64,000 bases of DNA from Cephalotus follicularis (lineage: Eukaryota > Streptophyta > Magnoliopsida > Oxalidales > Cephalotaceae), in contig BDDD01001464.1 of assembly GCA_001972305.1 (NCBI GenBank), forward strand, positions 7,755 to 71,754. The letters run 5' to 3'. A program made the translations under genes and the position numbers. Below, in pieces: positions 32,365 through 47,100 of the stretch. The notes beneath the pieces were generated by a model. It was not told the origin of the DNA. It searched no databases and saw only the letters and a list, made by a program, of their open reading frames with translations. Position 1 is the first letter of the stretch, and the number at the start of each line of letters is the position of its first letter.

Positions 32365-34862
32365 ATGGCAATCCGTCTCAATTTGCTTTCACCTATTCTC
32401 TCCATTCTCATCATTATTTCATCAGGTAATGTCTTTAGTTAACATCTTTGTTTTTTTGCTCAATTATTTTCCTACTTGGGTTTTTATGACACATATATCC
32501 TCTTATTGCTATTAGTTTTTTTTATTTTTGGCTAGTAGGATATTAAAGGTTACGGTTAGTAATTAATGAGAGAATAGCTCGATCCGTGAGATGGAGAAAT
32601 AATATCACGAGAGACCAGATAGAACACCGTAATAGTTGTGAACAATACGATGAAATAAATAATTGAACCTGGAATCATATCCATATTGATCACGCACCCG
32701 ATCATTACGCTGAGGGCGTTCTCTCATGCTAATAATCTCTCATCTATATTACACATCACATTGCCAGTGAACACTTAAATGTTATGTATTAAATACATAT
32801 ATTAATCACTTCCAATTTGACTTGATTTTTTAGGGGTCAAATGGTCAGAGGCAGCGAGAATTTTTACCATAATAAACAATTGCAAAGAAACAATTTGGCC
32901 TGGAATCACCCCAGGTGAGAACTTTAATGGTGGCGGATTTGCATTGAAACAAGGCCAATCTATTGTATTCATGGCCCCAATTGGCTGGAGTGGCAGGATT
33001 TGGGGTCGAACCGGTTGCAAGTTTGATAAAAATGGTAATGGTTCATGCCAAACCGGTGACTGTGGCAATACCCTCAAGTGTGGAGCCTCGGCCAAAACCC
33101 CGGCAACACTTGCCGAATTTACCCTTGCAGGGCTCGATTTTTACGATGTTAGCCTTGTTGATGGGTTTAATCTGCCACTGGTCGTTAGGGCCATCAATGG
33201 TAAGGGAAATTGTAGCACGGCTGGTTGTGATGGTGATTTAAGATCCGGCTGCCCGTCCGAGCTTGCCACCAAAGCCAACGGCAAGGTCATTGGTTGTCGA
33301 AGCGCATGCGATGTGTTCAACACTGATGAGTACTGTTGTAGGGGTGTTTATGGAAATCCAGTTATATGTCAACCTACTTTTTATTCCCTTCAGTTCAAGA
33401 AGGCATGCCCTACTGCCTATAGTTATGCGTACGATGATCCAACCAGTATTTTTACGTGCAGTGGGACAGATTATGTGATCACATTCTGCTCAGCCAGGTT
33501 TGCGAATTAATAGATAGCAACACTATCAATTACACTAAGCATTCAAATTCATTTAAATAAAGCATAAATATTACATTCTTTTATACAATAAGATATTAAA
33601 AAAAATTATGATACAACTAATATATACCTTACCTTGCCCTATGTGTAAACATAACTCAGGGTATACAGTAATAAAGATTCTTGTATGTATTTAGTGTTAT
33701 AGTTATTAGAATTAGAGCGGTGATTAAATCGATTAAAACTCCAAAACGATGATTCAATTAATAGGTTAATTGATCAATCGATAAGTTAATAAAGAAAAAA
33801 CATTGAATAAGTCTGATTTATCCGATCCAAATTGAGTCATATCAAGTCAAACTAGTTTTGACCGATCTAAGTGTAATACCAATACGATGAATGATATGAA
33901 CCATTCACCAAATCATCGGTCGGATACATCAAGTCAGTCCGAGTCTTATAAATATGCTTAGTTACACCACATGACTATGCACTGAACATATTATATATTT
34001 CATCATAAGTATAAATGGTAACATTTGTTTGGTAAATAGCTAACTAATATTTAAGTAATTATATATTATGTAATTAGCGTATGCTCTTTGATTCTTTTTT
34101 TTTTTTTAACAGTGTCTTCACTCCCAAAACAATACGTAACAAAAATGTATATTCTTAGGGATGGCAATTGAGATGGTTTGATAAATACCATAGTCTCCAT
34201 CTCCTTTGTTTTTTATTTTCTTCATACTATTGTTAAAAAATTTCGTCCCCGTCTCCGCGAAAACTTATTAATACCCGTATCTTACCCCTACCTTTTTGGT
34301 ACATAGAGAAAATTTCATGTTCTCATAATACAATACTCAATAATATAAAACAAATATAATGTTTTAAACAAATTGTGGGTAACAAACACAGTGTTTTAAA
34401 CATAATTATATAATAAAAATAAAAATTAAAGATATTTTAGAAATTTAATAACGGGTACGGAGAGGTTCTGGGAGAGTAGAGTGACAAGCTATATTCGTAC
34501 ATTCCTTGTTCCCGTTATCGGGTTGCTAAAAATTCTCCGTCTCCGTCCTCATCCCCGTTCCTTACGAATAATCCCCTTCTCGTACGAAGCGGATAGGGTC
34601 GAATACCCATTTTTACCAATGTAATTATCATCCCCGTATATTCCAATATCAACTAACTTTAAAATGTATATATATGGGACTTTTGGGAGTAACAAAAAAT
34701 GATATTCTTGTTCTTCTTGATTCCAGGAATCAAACGGTGTGCACCTATCATAACAATCACCTTATCTGCAGTGGATCAACAGGCTTAAAATCATTCCTTG
34801 GGACATGGGGAATTGTAACGCTTGCGTCACTGTTACTGGTTCATCTATGGATTATGTCCTAA
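32365..34862 (+). CDS. Thaumatin-like (PR-5) protein with an optional membrane-anchor exon
   Basis: Exons 32365-32425, 32834-33497 and 34727-34862 join in frame to 286 residues. Residues 1-27 form a secretion signal (MAIRLNLLSPILSILIIISS, then the mature FTIINNCKETIWPGI). The thaumatin domain has all 16 Cys and the family blocks GRTGCKFDKNGNGSC, TLAEFTLAGLDFYDVSLVDG, ACPTAYSYAYDDPTSIFTC and YVITFC. Thaumatin-like proteins are apoplastic defence or glucan-binding proteins. Exon 3 adds NQTVCTYHNNHLICSGS and a hydrophobic end (FLGTWGIVTLASLLLVHLWI), the layout of a GPI-anchor signal. If the donor CAG|GTTTGC at 33497 is not used, translation stops at 33510 after ARFAN, giving a soluble form of about 245 residues. 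Intron 2 holds a hAT MITE. Which form dominates is inferred, not known. Confidence 0.85.
33712..33962. repeat. Degenerate MITE-like sequence in TLP intron 2
   Basis: GATTAAATCGATTAAAACTCC at one end and a loosely complementary GAGTCTTATAAATATG at the other, with interior words (GACCGAT, GGTTAATTGAT) reminiscent of the MITE in LAX intron 5. Ends are uncertain. Confidence 0.3.
34156..34636. mobile_element. hAT-type MITE in TLP intron 2
   Basis: Starts TAGGGATGGCAAT and ends ATTATCATCCCCG, whose complement is CGGGGATGATAAT (10 of 13 positions match). The 8-bp flanks are TATATTCT and TATATTCC, a target duplication with one mismatch. It has the same termini as the element at 43760-44275. 481 bp, no coding capacity. 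Confidence 0.65.
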
Positions 34863-34869
34863 AGGCAAT

Positions 34870-35950
34870 ACATATAGATCTCATTAAAGTCCAGTGTTCT
34901 TTTTCTTTTCTTTTCTTTTTTTTTTTAAATTTAGAGTAATTAACTAATTTTGTGGGCAAACTTGTATATGAACACAAAGTAAGTATATTCTTTTTTCCCT
35001 TTTTCCCTTTAATGAAGAACAAAAATATTTCTCCAACTCTTGTTGCTAGGAAGCCTTATATGGGACTCAAGGAACAAAGGCACAAACTGCTGCTGAATGA
35101 CCCACCCTTGGGCATTCCTCACTAGTACTTCTAATGTGGTAATTACATAGCAAGATAACTGAAGCAATCCAGTCCTCCAAACTCGTTTTATATGAACTAA
35201 AAAGATTAAAGTGACATTTTATTGTATAATCAGTACAATAGTTTCGTAACAATACAAATGATTAATGGGTGTGAGTAGTTTAACATTTATGTGTGAACAA
35301 TGTAAGATTATAAATGAAATGATCGTATCTCTTGCTTACACAAAAAAATGTGAGCAGTTGATCATCCATTATACAAAATATTTGTAAGTAATTTTGTTTC
35401 AATATATTAATTTTAATTTTAAATACAAATCAATCTATAAACTGTTATATTATCATTAAAAAAACATCATGAAACATAATTTGAACGCAATATTCTAAAT
35501 TAATTTTAATTAATTTTAGACCATTAATTTTCATAAAAAAATTGAGAGAAAGCACGAGGTTTTATTTGTAGAATATTTCAAACTAATAAACCAGTTCATA
35601 TTTAAAACCAAAACCAATGGCCTAAAACAATATTACTTTGGACTATTTGGTATTATTATAAAAGTAGTAGAATGTGTTGTCTTTTAAGTTCAAAACTAAA
35701 AGACTAAAATATAATTTATAATTAGTTATATATGATATGGTTGCTTAAATAAATAAAAAACAGTGGACCCAACCAGTACTAACACGAAATGCGAACTTTA
35801 TAAAGACAATCGTTAACACGAATTCTCACCCACCCTCGGGGCGTTTTAGCCTATCGTTATAATCGCGCGTCATAATTGATAAACAACAAAACCTTCGTCT
35901 GTTACTGTCAGCTAAAATCTCCCTCGATTCAAATAATATTTAAATTGATA
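34870..35950. other. Intergenic, TLP to UFM1
   Basis: AT-rich with no coding segment. The last 100-200 bases before 35955 are GC-richer and should contain the UFM1 promoter and leader. Confidence 0.4.
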
Positions 35951-35954
35951 GAAA

Positions 35955-38578
<2,624 letters not shown>

Positions 38579-39347
38579 TCAGAATCAGGAGGGTGGGTCA
38601 TCTTCTCTGGTCAATCTAGATCCATTTCTGATAATTTTGTGTACCTTTCATTATAATTGGAGAAATTGGCAAAAGTTTCTTGTGCATCAATGCATCATAA
38701 ACCGTTTTAAAGGGATGTGAAATTTGTAATAAGAAGTTTTGAAACATCGAAGGAATGAAAAAGAAACTATGTCAATTGAAAAGCATCACTCCTCTAATAA
38801 ATTAGTTTTTATTGAATGAGCGACCTCGGCCCTTAAATGATGTTTATAAGATTGACTATGGATCTCACTTCTCATTTCCGTAGCCTAGGTCTGGCCTTAG
38901 GTCAACATGTTTTAATCCTTTAAAGTGCTAGTTTTGCATAGTGATTAAGAAACACAACTAATTTACTTATTGGGGATTGGTTGCTCGACGAGCACGGGGC
39001 AACATAAGTGGGATGATGTTAGCTTGAGATTCTTGTGTGTATATAGTGCAGTATGTGGCTAAGCAATAAGTTACCTAAACTTAAAAGTAAAGTTTCTTAG
39101 GTAAATGACGTAATGCTTATTTGATTGCGCATTATTAGATCAGTACATGAGATACGTTAGGTGACAGTGGCAATGAGAGAAAACTGGATCTTGTGGACAA
39201 AAAGTTAACTTAAGGTGATTGGTGATGTTTGGTTGGTGTTTGGTCGAGTTTGTGGTCGTACTTTGTAAAATGTCTCATATGTCACGGTTGTATGGAGTCT
39301 CATGAGAATGATAGTTGGGCTCTGAATGTTTGAGACATATCATCGGT

Positions 39348-40370
39348 CAGGGACGGAGTCAGGATTTAAGTTCAGTGGGTAGAGAGAATAATTAATTTAT
39401 AAATTTTGAAGCGCACACCAAAAAGAGAAAGTGTTCGATACTCTTTTTTGTTTTTTCAAAAAATATATATATATAAACTATTTTTTGACAAATTTATATA
39501 GTTTAAAAACTTTTCATAATAATCTCATTATTAATGATTTTGAATATTTCTTTCGTGGTTAAGCAAGTAAATTTCACTCATTCATTTTGTACTTATTGTG
39601 TACCCGAGTATTTGTAATCACCATTCCTATGACGGTAGATAAATCGTCTCTTAAACGCATATCTAGAATATAAGTCTCAAGCTAAAATTCAGGTGTCATA
39701 GCTCTATTGAAGAAAAATCGGATGACTACAAGGCTTATCAATTTTTTCTTATGGACATCAAAAAAAATGTCACTTGGGTCAAGATAGACATGTCATATAA
39801 ATAAGCAACTTCGTGCGTATTTCGTTCAAATTCATTAATCTACAAATCAATCCTAACACTAATACCCTACACAATAATAGTATGATTTTATAGTTTCTTC
39901 AATATTTCGATTAATATTTTCAGGATTGTAAATTTCTCTCATCTATATTTAAGATTTAGCTTTTGAGTTTTTCACAAAATGATGAAACTTCATTTAGAAA
40001 ATGTTTCGACTCATTTTAATTGTTACTTCGTTACTCTTACCATGTACATTTCAAAAGTATTTTTATGCGTACTTTGATGTTTATAACTAGTTATTTGTTA
40101 TATTCAAAACCCTTTTCATCAAATACAAGCTAAATCTAAATTCATAAGTTTGAAATAAAATTGAACAGACATACTTAACTATTTTTCCTCACATGTGAAT
40201 TTGAATAAAAAAATTTATATGAAAATTATGAGCATATTATCTCATATAATCTTACTTTCAAAAGTATAATAGAGATTAATTTTAATAAATACTTATATAC
40301 ATATATTTTTTACAAAATCCAGTGGGGGCATCAGTCCCCACTGGCCCTATATTGGCTCTGCTAGTGATGT
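39348..40370. repeat. Possible old DNA transposon with CAGGGACGGAG end
   Basis: CAGGGACGGAGTCAGGATTT near 39350 and, about 1 kb on, GGGGCATCAGTCCCCACTGG and TTGGCTCTGCTAGTG near 40328-40366, whose complement CACTAGCAGAGCCAA is a weak match. Such CAGGG-CGGAGCCAGG ends are common in plant repeats. No target duplication was found and the interior is non-coding. Confidence 0.3.
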
Positions 40371-40423
40371 CAGTCTCATATGGTTGCCATGCAATTACGA
40401 TTTCCACCTCACCTTGTGTCCCG

Positions 40424-41030
40424 GTTAGGACTACAAACGAGCTGAGCTTTAGGTTGTTTAGGCCCAGGTCGTTAAGCTATCGAGTTTTAAAATCTTGTTT
40501 ATGTTCATTCATTAAGCTTATCAAGGCTTAAAATCGTGTTTGTGTTTGTTCGTTAAGCTTATCAAACGAACACGAGCTGTTTACGAATGATTTGGTTCGT
40601 TTGCAATCTTAATTTCAAGAAATAGTTGTAGAAAAAGACTAATTGAATCATATCTTTTGTATTTTAAACCAAATGTTGGTTCTAACACTCTGATATGTGA
40701 AGATGAAATAATTAGAGATATTCAATTAATTAAAAATTTATACGAATGATCTACATAAGTTAAATATTAAATATAACAGTTGAATTTATAAAATATTAAT
40801 CATAAATATAATAATGAAAAGTATCAATACACGCAAGTAACATGCCTATAATCAAGTTCTTGACGATATTTTATCGAGTTGGTCAAGAACATTAACGAGT
40901 TTATTCAAATTTGGTTCGTTAAGCTATCGAGTTTTAAAGTCGTGTTTATATTCGTTTGTTAAGTTTATCGAACGAATACGAATAGATAATTGTTCAATAG
41001 AACGATGTACAAACGATTTGATTAGTTGGA
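40424..41030. repeat. Degenerate transposon-like repeat with an internal direct repeat
   Basis: CTACAAACGAGCTGAGCTTTAG at the left and GATGTACAAACGATTTG at the right resemble complementary hAT-MITE ends. Inside, GTTAAGCTATCGAGTTTTAAA recurs at about 40470 and 40919, each time followed by CGTGTTT/CTTGTTT and GAACGAA words. Sequence from about 40845-40885 has a relative at 46360-46400. Confidence 0.45.
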
Positions 41031-43750
41031 AACGCTTTCATAGTGCATGCGCTTTTTCTACAGGCTGATCAAAGCTGTTAGGAAATTGCTCTGTGCTTGT
41101 TTCAAGCTCACGTGTTTACATGCTTCACGTGGCACACTGCAAGCAGCCAAGCACCTAAGCGAGGACAAAGGCATTTGGAGGCTATATCCTCCTGAAATGT
41201 CTGTGGAAGTGACTAGTGAATCTTTGTACGGACATACTCCCCTTCATTCCTCCATACGAATTGTAGAAACGACAAATGACAGATGACAAACTGTTGGTGC
41301 TTTTTCCTGATGTGTGAGAAACAGTGAAGCACAGATATGAGAGATTTGGTATCGATAATGGAATGTGTGCCACAAGGCACTAACTAGCTCACTACGCCAC
41401 TACTTTCATTTAGAAAGAAAAAAAAATATATTGTATTTACGAAATTATAAATAAATCATTTTGTTAATAATTGCTGTGATTTTAAACTTTTGAAGGCTTC
41501 CACGTGGGTGATTAAGATTTTAAATCAGATATGGGCTCCACAAAAACTGTTAAAGGTTAATGAGTGTCATGTTATCAGCTGTGTGTGGGGTCTTCACTAA
41601 TCAGGACATTATTGCTTACACCTAACTTAAGACCCAAAATTACGGCGAAACTAGAATCGACAAAGATGTAATTAATGTAGCATAAATAAGTAAATATTGT
41701 TGTGTGATTTGACGCAAATGACTCAGGTTGTCAAACAACATTCTAAAGAATCTATCTAAATGAACAAACTTAGCGTGTGATCCCATAAAGTGAACAAAAG
41801 CCTTTGTTAAGGAGTAAGAAATCTTTTATGTCGTCGTTGCATTGTAACTGAAACCGACAAAATTGACACTTTTTTGAAAAGATTATCAATCATTTTTTTC
41901 GATTGAAATTATACGTAATGATATGATAATTATTACAAAAATTATACCAATACGAAATATATATGTTTAAGTATTTTTTAAAGTCTATCAAAAAAAAAAT
42001 CTCACATCTTAAATATAATATCATAATTAAGACGAAAATTTATTAACCTAACAAAAAGAACGTAATTTAACCCCTTCACTTAATGAAAAACATTCACTAT
42101 CGAAAATAAAATAAAACTATATTCTTTAAACTATATATTATTCTCCTATCGATTATTTTGTAATCACAAATTTCAATTTTTTATGTGGTATAATTAAATT
42201 CTACCTCATTTACTGATTGTGTCACAACGTTCCCTATTTCTATCTACTGTTTTTCTCAATTTGCCAATTTTTCTAAAAAAGGTGGAATTATATAACATAG
42301 TGTTGTGGTAGAAATGAAAAATTGTATGCGTAGGAGAAATAATAGAGACACATTGCTGTAGACATTTCATAACATTAGAAATCAATATTGTACTTTCAAC
42401 TACCAAAATTGGTATCCTTTATTGCTTTGGTAGGACTTAAATTCATTACCACAATGGTCCCTACTTCCCAATTTGAATGTTTTTAACTGCCTATTAACAT
42501 CAGAGTGTCAGTTCAGTTATGCCATGTTCAATTTTTAGGGTTGCAGAAAAATATCTAATCGAATATCCAACCATTTCATGTGTGCTTCTGATCATGCCAA
42601 TGGCAACCACTTGTCTATAGTTGCCATTGGCATGATGGCACTTACTTTCAAGTGGATGAGAATTGAGAAGTAGGGTTAAGTAAAAAAAATTCATAGGTAG
42701 ACACATTTCGTCACTTGCTATATAGACAAACTCAATAGTATAAATATACATCATCAATTGAAAGTTTTTAAAGTAACAATAACAATATATCATTTTATGA
42801 TTCGTTATATTCATATACCATACAGTGAATTGTATTTACCTAATAATCTCTCATTAAGTAGATTTGGACATATTAATGTCACCAATTCAAGAATTTCTTG
42901 GGTGAATATAAACAATGAGAAGAACATACGTTAGACAAAAATATAATAGTTATAAATTATTAACATTAACTCTTATTAGTGATTGTGTTAAGTAAATTTT
43001 TCCACCTATGAATTTTTTAATTAGTTAACTAACTTTGATGGCTAGGGCACTTCTTGAAGAAAGAGACTTCTTCTAAAATATATGATTAATTCTCTTTGTT
43101 GGGATAGGTTCCATGCATTAGTGATATTGTTGATAACATAAGTTGGATCAATTGATGTACTCTTCTTCCATGAATTGAAAACATTTATGATAAATTTTGA
43201 GTGATATTTCCTCGCTTTAAAATTCGATTTGTCGATAATGAAAAAATATTAATAAATATTAATGCATATTACCTCTTTCTTAGACTGATAAATCCAAACC
43301 CTTTCCTTTTTCAAGGGTTTGACCAATAAATAATCACTGATTATGAAGAAGAGAAATAAACACATAAAAAGTGAATTCGATTTTTAATACATTTTATGAA
43401 TATATTAAGAATTGTGCTAATTTTTTTATGTCTCTTTCTTTTTTAACAAGTGTTTTAGTCAAACTCTTTTTTTAACACTTAAAGATGTGAAATAAATAAA
43501 ATAAAAAGAAAATAATATTATGTTAAAGATATAACATATTATTGTAAATTAATTATGTATATATCTGTTAAGTATGATATGAACAGGTATTCTAGTGACC
43601 CACATGAGAACAGTGGCTCTATTTATTCTTGATGTTTCTACATTAAATATTCATTTTTCTCAATCACAACGTCTTTAACTTTAAAAGGAATCCCAAGATA
43701 TAGAGGTTCCATAGTTCCATCCGGAATTATTGCCCCCATTGGGATTGAGG
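41031..43750. other. Gene-free AT-rich spacer
   Basis: No supportable gene. Small frames near 41047-41286 and 42500-42814 show no family motif. It contains the perfect hairpin at 42591-42636. Confidence 0.4.
42591..42636. repeat. Perfect 17-bp inverted repeat with 12-nt loop
   Basis: ATCATGCCAATGGCAAC (42591-42607) and GTTGCCATTGGCATGAT (42620-42636) are exact complements around a 12-nt loop (42608-42619). Pairing does not extend past the arms. Confidence 0.9.
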
Positions 43751-43759
43751 GGTCCCAAA

Positions 43760-44275
43760 TAGGGACGGCAATTTTCCCCGCCCCCGCTCCCTCCGCTCTG
43801 CTCCGCTTCAAATGGAGTGGGGAATCCCCGCCCCGCGGTGGGGATGGGGAGGGGGCAAAGCAAGTGTTTTCCCCGCTCTGTCCCGCCCCGCTCCGTCTTT
43901 TTATATTGTATCACATATATTTTATCCCATATATGATATATTAATAAATGAACTTCTCAAAATATTATTGTAATATGTATTTATGTATAAAAAATACATA
44001 TAATCTTTTTTTTCTTAAATTTTAAACATATTAATATGTGAGTTTGAGTGTTTAGCTTGTACATCCATGAGGTTAGAGATGACGATGAGGTCGATGGAGA
44101 CAATTTTTTTCATCTCCGCCCCACCCCGCCCCCGCCCGCCAAAGAAATGGTGTCCCCGCCTCCGCCCCACCCCGCCATGGGGAAAAGAAACTCCGCTCCG
44201 TCCCCGCCCCGCTCTTTGACGGGGTGGGGACGGGGATGGTAAAATCCGCCCCGCTCCGTCCCATTGCCATCCCTA
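43760..44275. mobile_element. Non-autonomous hAT element, 516 bp, GC-rich ends
   Basis: Starts TAGGGACGGCAAT and ends ATTGCCATCCCTA (12 of 13 complementary). It is flanked by a perfect 8-bp duplication GTCCCAAA (43752-43759 and 44276-44283), diagnostic of hAT insertion. Both ends are rich in CCCCGCCCCGCTCC words, mirrored in orientation, around an AT-rich middle. No transposase frame. Confidence 0.9.
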
Positions 44276-44639
44276 GTCCCAAAGGAACGCCGAAAGTGTT
44301 GTGGTCAACCTGAACGTGTAGAGGTCATAATAGAAACATAAATATGACTGTTAGGGTAGCAATGGCCTAGCGACCGTTGCCTTTTATATCCCATCAACCT
44401 CTTTTAATTCATAATTATGGATAGCTCAGCTAATTAAGATTATAATCGTATAAATAATGTTGTGAAACACATTTACGATGTTATCGGATATTGAGGTATC
44501 CAAATAACATTGTTAATATTTTGAAACATTATTGATGTTATTTTGATTTTTAATTATTATTGTTTTTACGTATCAATTGTATTATATCCTGTTCTCTCGA
44601 CAATGATACGAGACTTGCTCATATCTCTAGTGTAATAAT

Positions 44640-45250
44640 CCGATCCAAATTTTGTGAGATATTACCCGTTTGGGGTTCAAGAAATGATTTCTATATACAA
44701 CGTGACACTTTACCCTCAAAATTTACTTCACAAGTTGAAAAGGTTTTTCATATATATACCAATGATCTCCTATGAATTAATGCTGGTCATAACTGTTAGC
44801 AAATTTGTACACACAAAGATATATATCAATCAACAATAAACCAATAAAAAACAAAAGATTTTACGTGAAAAATCCAATTTGGTAAAAAACTACGGGAGAG
44901 ATCAGAAATCCACTATGAATGTCGCTTAGCCTTCAACAGTGTATACAAGTATATATATATAAAAAACTTAATACCCAAAAATACTAATATACCCATCTCA
45001 TAATACAAAACGTATCCAACAATGGCAAACTCTCCTCATTGGCCAAACATATCCAAATATTACGACAAACTCGTGGCCAACCCATAATGACAACTTGACT
45101 GGGTTCGAGAGGTGGTCCCCGTGTACACATGACACTTTGTCTCTCATGGCTTTGTCCTCAAAAGGCGCATCACAAGTTTGAGAAGAATTTTCACATACAT
45201 ATCAAGTTTCTCTCCAATACACTTTCAAATGTGAGATATTGGTCATGACA
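44640..45250. repeat. Repeat-derived sequence with two related halves
   Basis: GTGAGATATT, TGACACTTT and CACAAGTTGARAAGRTTTTCA words occur in the same order near 44655-44750 and again (CGTGTACACATGACACTTTG ... ATCACAAGTTTGAGAAG) near 45118-45190. The intervening TTTTACGTGAAAAATCCAATTT followed by ACTACGGGAGAGATCAG is typical of plant retroelement leaders. I could not fix element ends. Confidence 0.35.
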
Positions 45251-47095
45251 TCTAGTATCAACCGTTGCTTCAGAGACCACGTTCTCAATCGGTGGGAGAG
45301 TGCTCGACCACATATGTAGCACTTTAAATCCACATTCACTCAAACTGTGTGTCTAGAAGACTGGATATCTCAGGAGGCAGAATTCGATTCACAAAAGAAG
45401 ACACCCTGAGCAATCAAGATTGATTAGATAACATTGTACACCCTTAGCCAACAAGTGTACCTAACTCATAATAGTATAAACTGTGAACAACTATACAATA
45501 AATAAATAACAGTGTACACTTCTAATCCACACTAATATAAATTGTAAATGACAAAACAATAAATAATATTAATTCATTTTCTTATTTTTGTTCTTTCGTA
45601 TTATTTTTACACAATTTAATTTCGTGAGTGTAACATTAAAAGTGCACGTTGTTAGTAATATTAGTTGGATCAACAGTTAGTAACTTCGTATTTGTTGTAT
45701 TTTATGATAAATCACAAACTAATGTCTTTGAACCGCATTGAATCAACTTATTTAAAACCCTGATCTTGACCCATCCCTAAAAAAAAGAGTATGGACCATT
45801 TGTGGGGACGGGTAGGAGCGGGCCAGTACCGTTCCGACCCATGCCCGGTACTACATGGTTCCTAATTACTGATTAATAATCACAATGATCGGCTTGGCAG
45901 GAAGACAATGGCTACGAATGTGCTGTACTCACATTAGCACGTGCAGTAGGTTTCATATGGAGGTACACATCAATGCTATGGACTTTATAAATTTAATAAT
46001 TAAAAGCATTTTTGCATCCGTGTCATTGTCATCAATAAGGTAAAATCAGCTAAATGTTTAAGTAGTTTTGTTTTTGGTTGAGGTACCATCAATGCTGGCC
46101 CAAAGAGATGCCTTCACTGATTTGATTTCGTTTTGCAATCATCGAAGATGCCTGTTTTTCTCGTTTTTTTTTTGTTTTATATAAAACGATTTCGTTAATC
46201 AATAAATTATCCAATAAATATATATAAACCGTTGGTGAAATAAATGTCAACTTAAAAATAAATAAAATTCTAATTGGTATATATATATATAATGAATCGA
46301 CTCGTAATAAAATTTTGATCAAGCTATAAGTGAGCATATAATCTAAATACGTTGTTAGTATGCATATAATCGAGTTCTTAACGATTTTTTAACGAATTGT
46401 TTACAAACTTTCACGAGTCGAATTTATTATTGCTCAAGTCCAGTTCATTAAGATAATGTGTGTTCAAATTGTTAAGACTTATATATAGTTCAATCTAAAA
46501 GTATGTTTTTGGGGTTAAATAACGAGACATGTTCAATCATTTTCACTGATTTATTGTGAGAAGTGATATTTTTTTGGTCATATCATAATTCTACGTTATG
46601 AGTTAACTCAATATTCGATTGTTGTCCTTAGTACAATTTTTTACATTTAAGCATGCCCTGTTTCATTCTGTGTTGTATAAAATCAAATGTTGAGATGACA
46701 TCTCATATTGATTGAGAATAAGTATTTTATTTTTTTTAAATGCCCGAATAATTATTTCTTTTTATAAATATGTTTCTGGGTTAAATTTATATTTATATAT
46801 GAAATTAAAAAACTAACTTATTATCAAATCACAACAAGTTCATTAGATAGCATAACATGACATGATGGAAACTCTCGCGAAATATTCAAAAACAACTTGG
46901 TTAGAATGCATATTGACAAAAAAATCTCACTGATAACCAACTTTTACCAGTACAAAACACACTCATAAGAGTTAAGACAACAATTTTTATTTTATTTTAT
47001 TTTTAAAATAAAGAATAGCAAAAAGCCAAAAACGTAATCACGGGGACACAGACACAGTCTCTCTGTCTCTCTCTCTCTGCACTTCACTCTGCAAT
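45251..47095. other. Gene-free spacer upstream of the O-fucosyltransferase gene
   Basis: AT-rich; 46310-46470 carries fragments related to the repeat at 40.4-41.0 kb. A (CT)n-rich tract at about 47058-47080 lies just before the ATG and is probably part of the leader of the next gene. Confidence 0.4.
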
Positions 47096-47100
47096 TCTGC

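Noticed and set aside
44048..44282. Pro/Gly-rich ORFs
   Set aside because: Produced by the CCCCGCC repeats of the hAT element.
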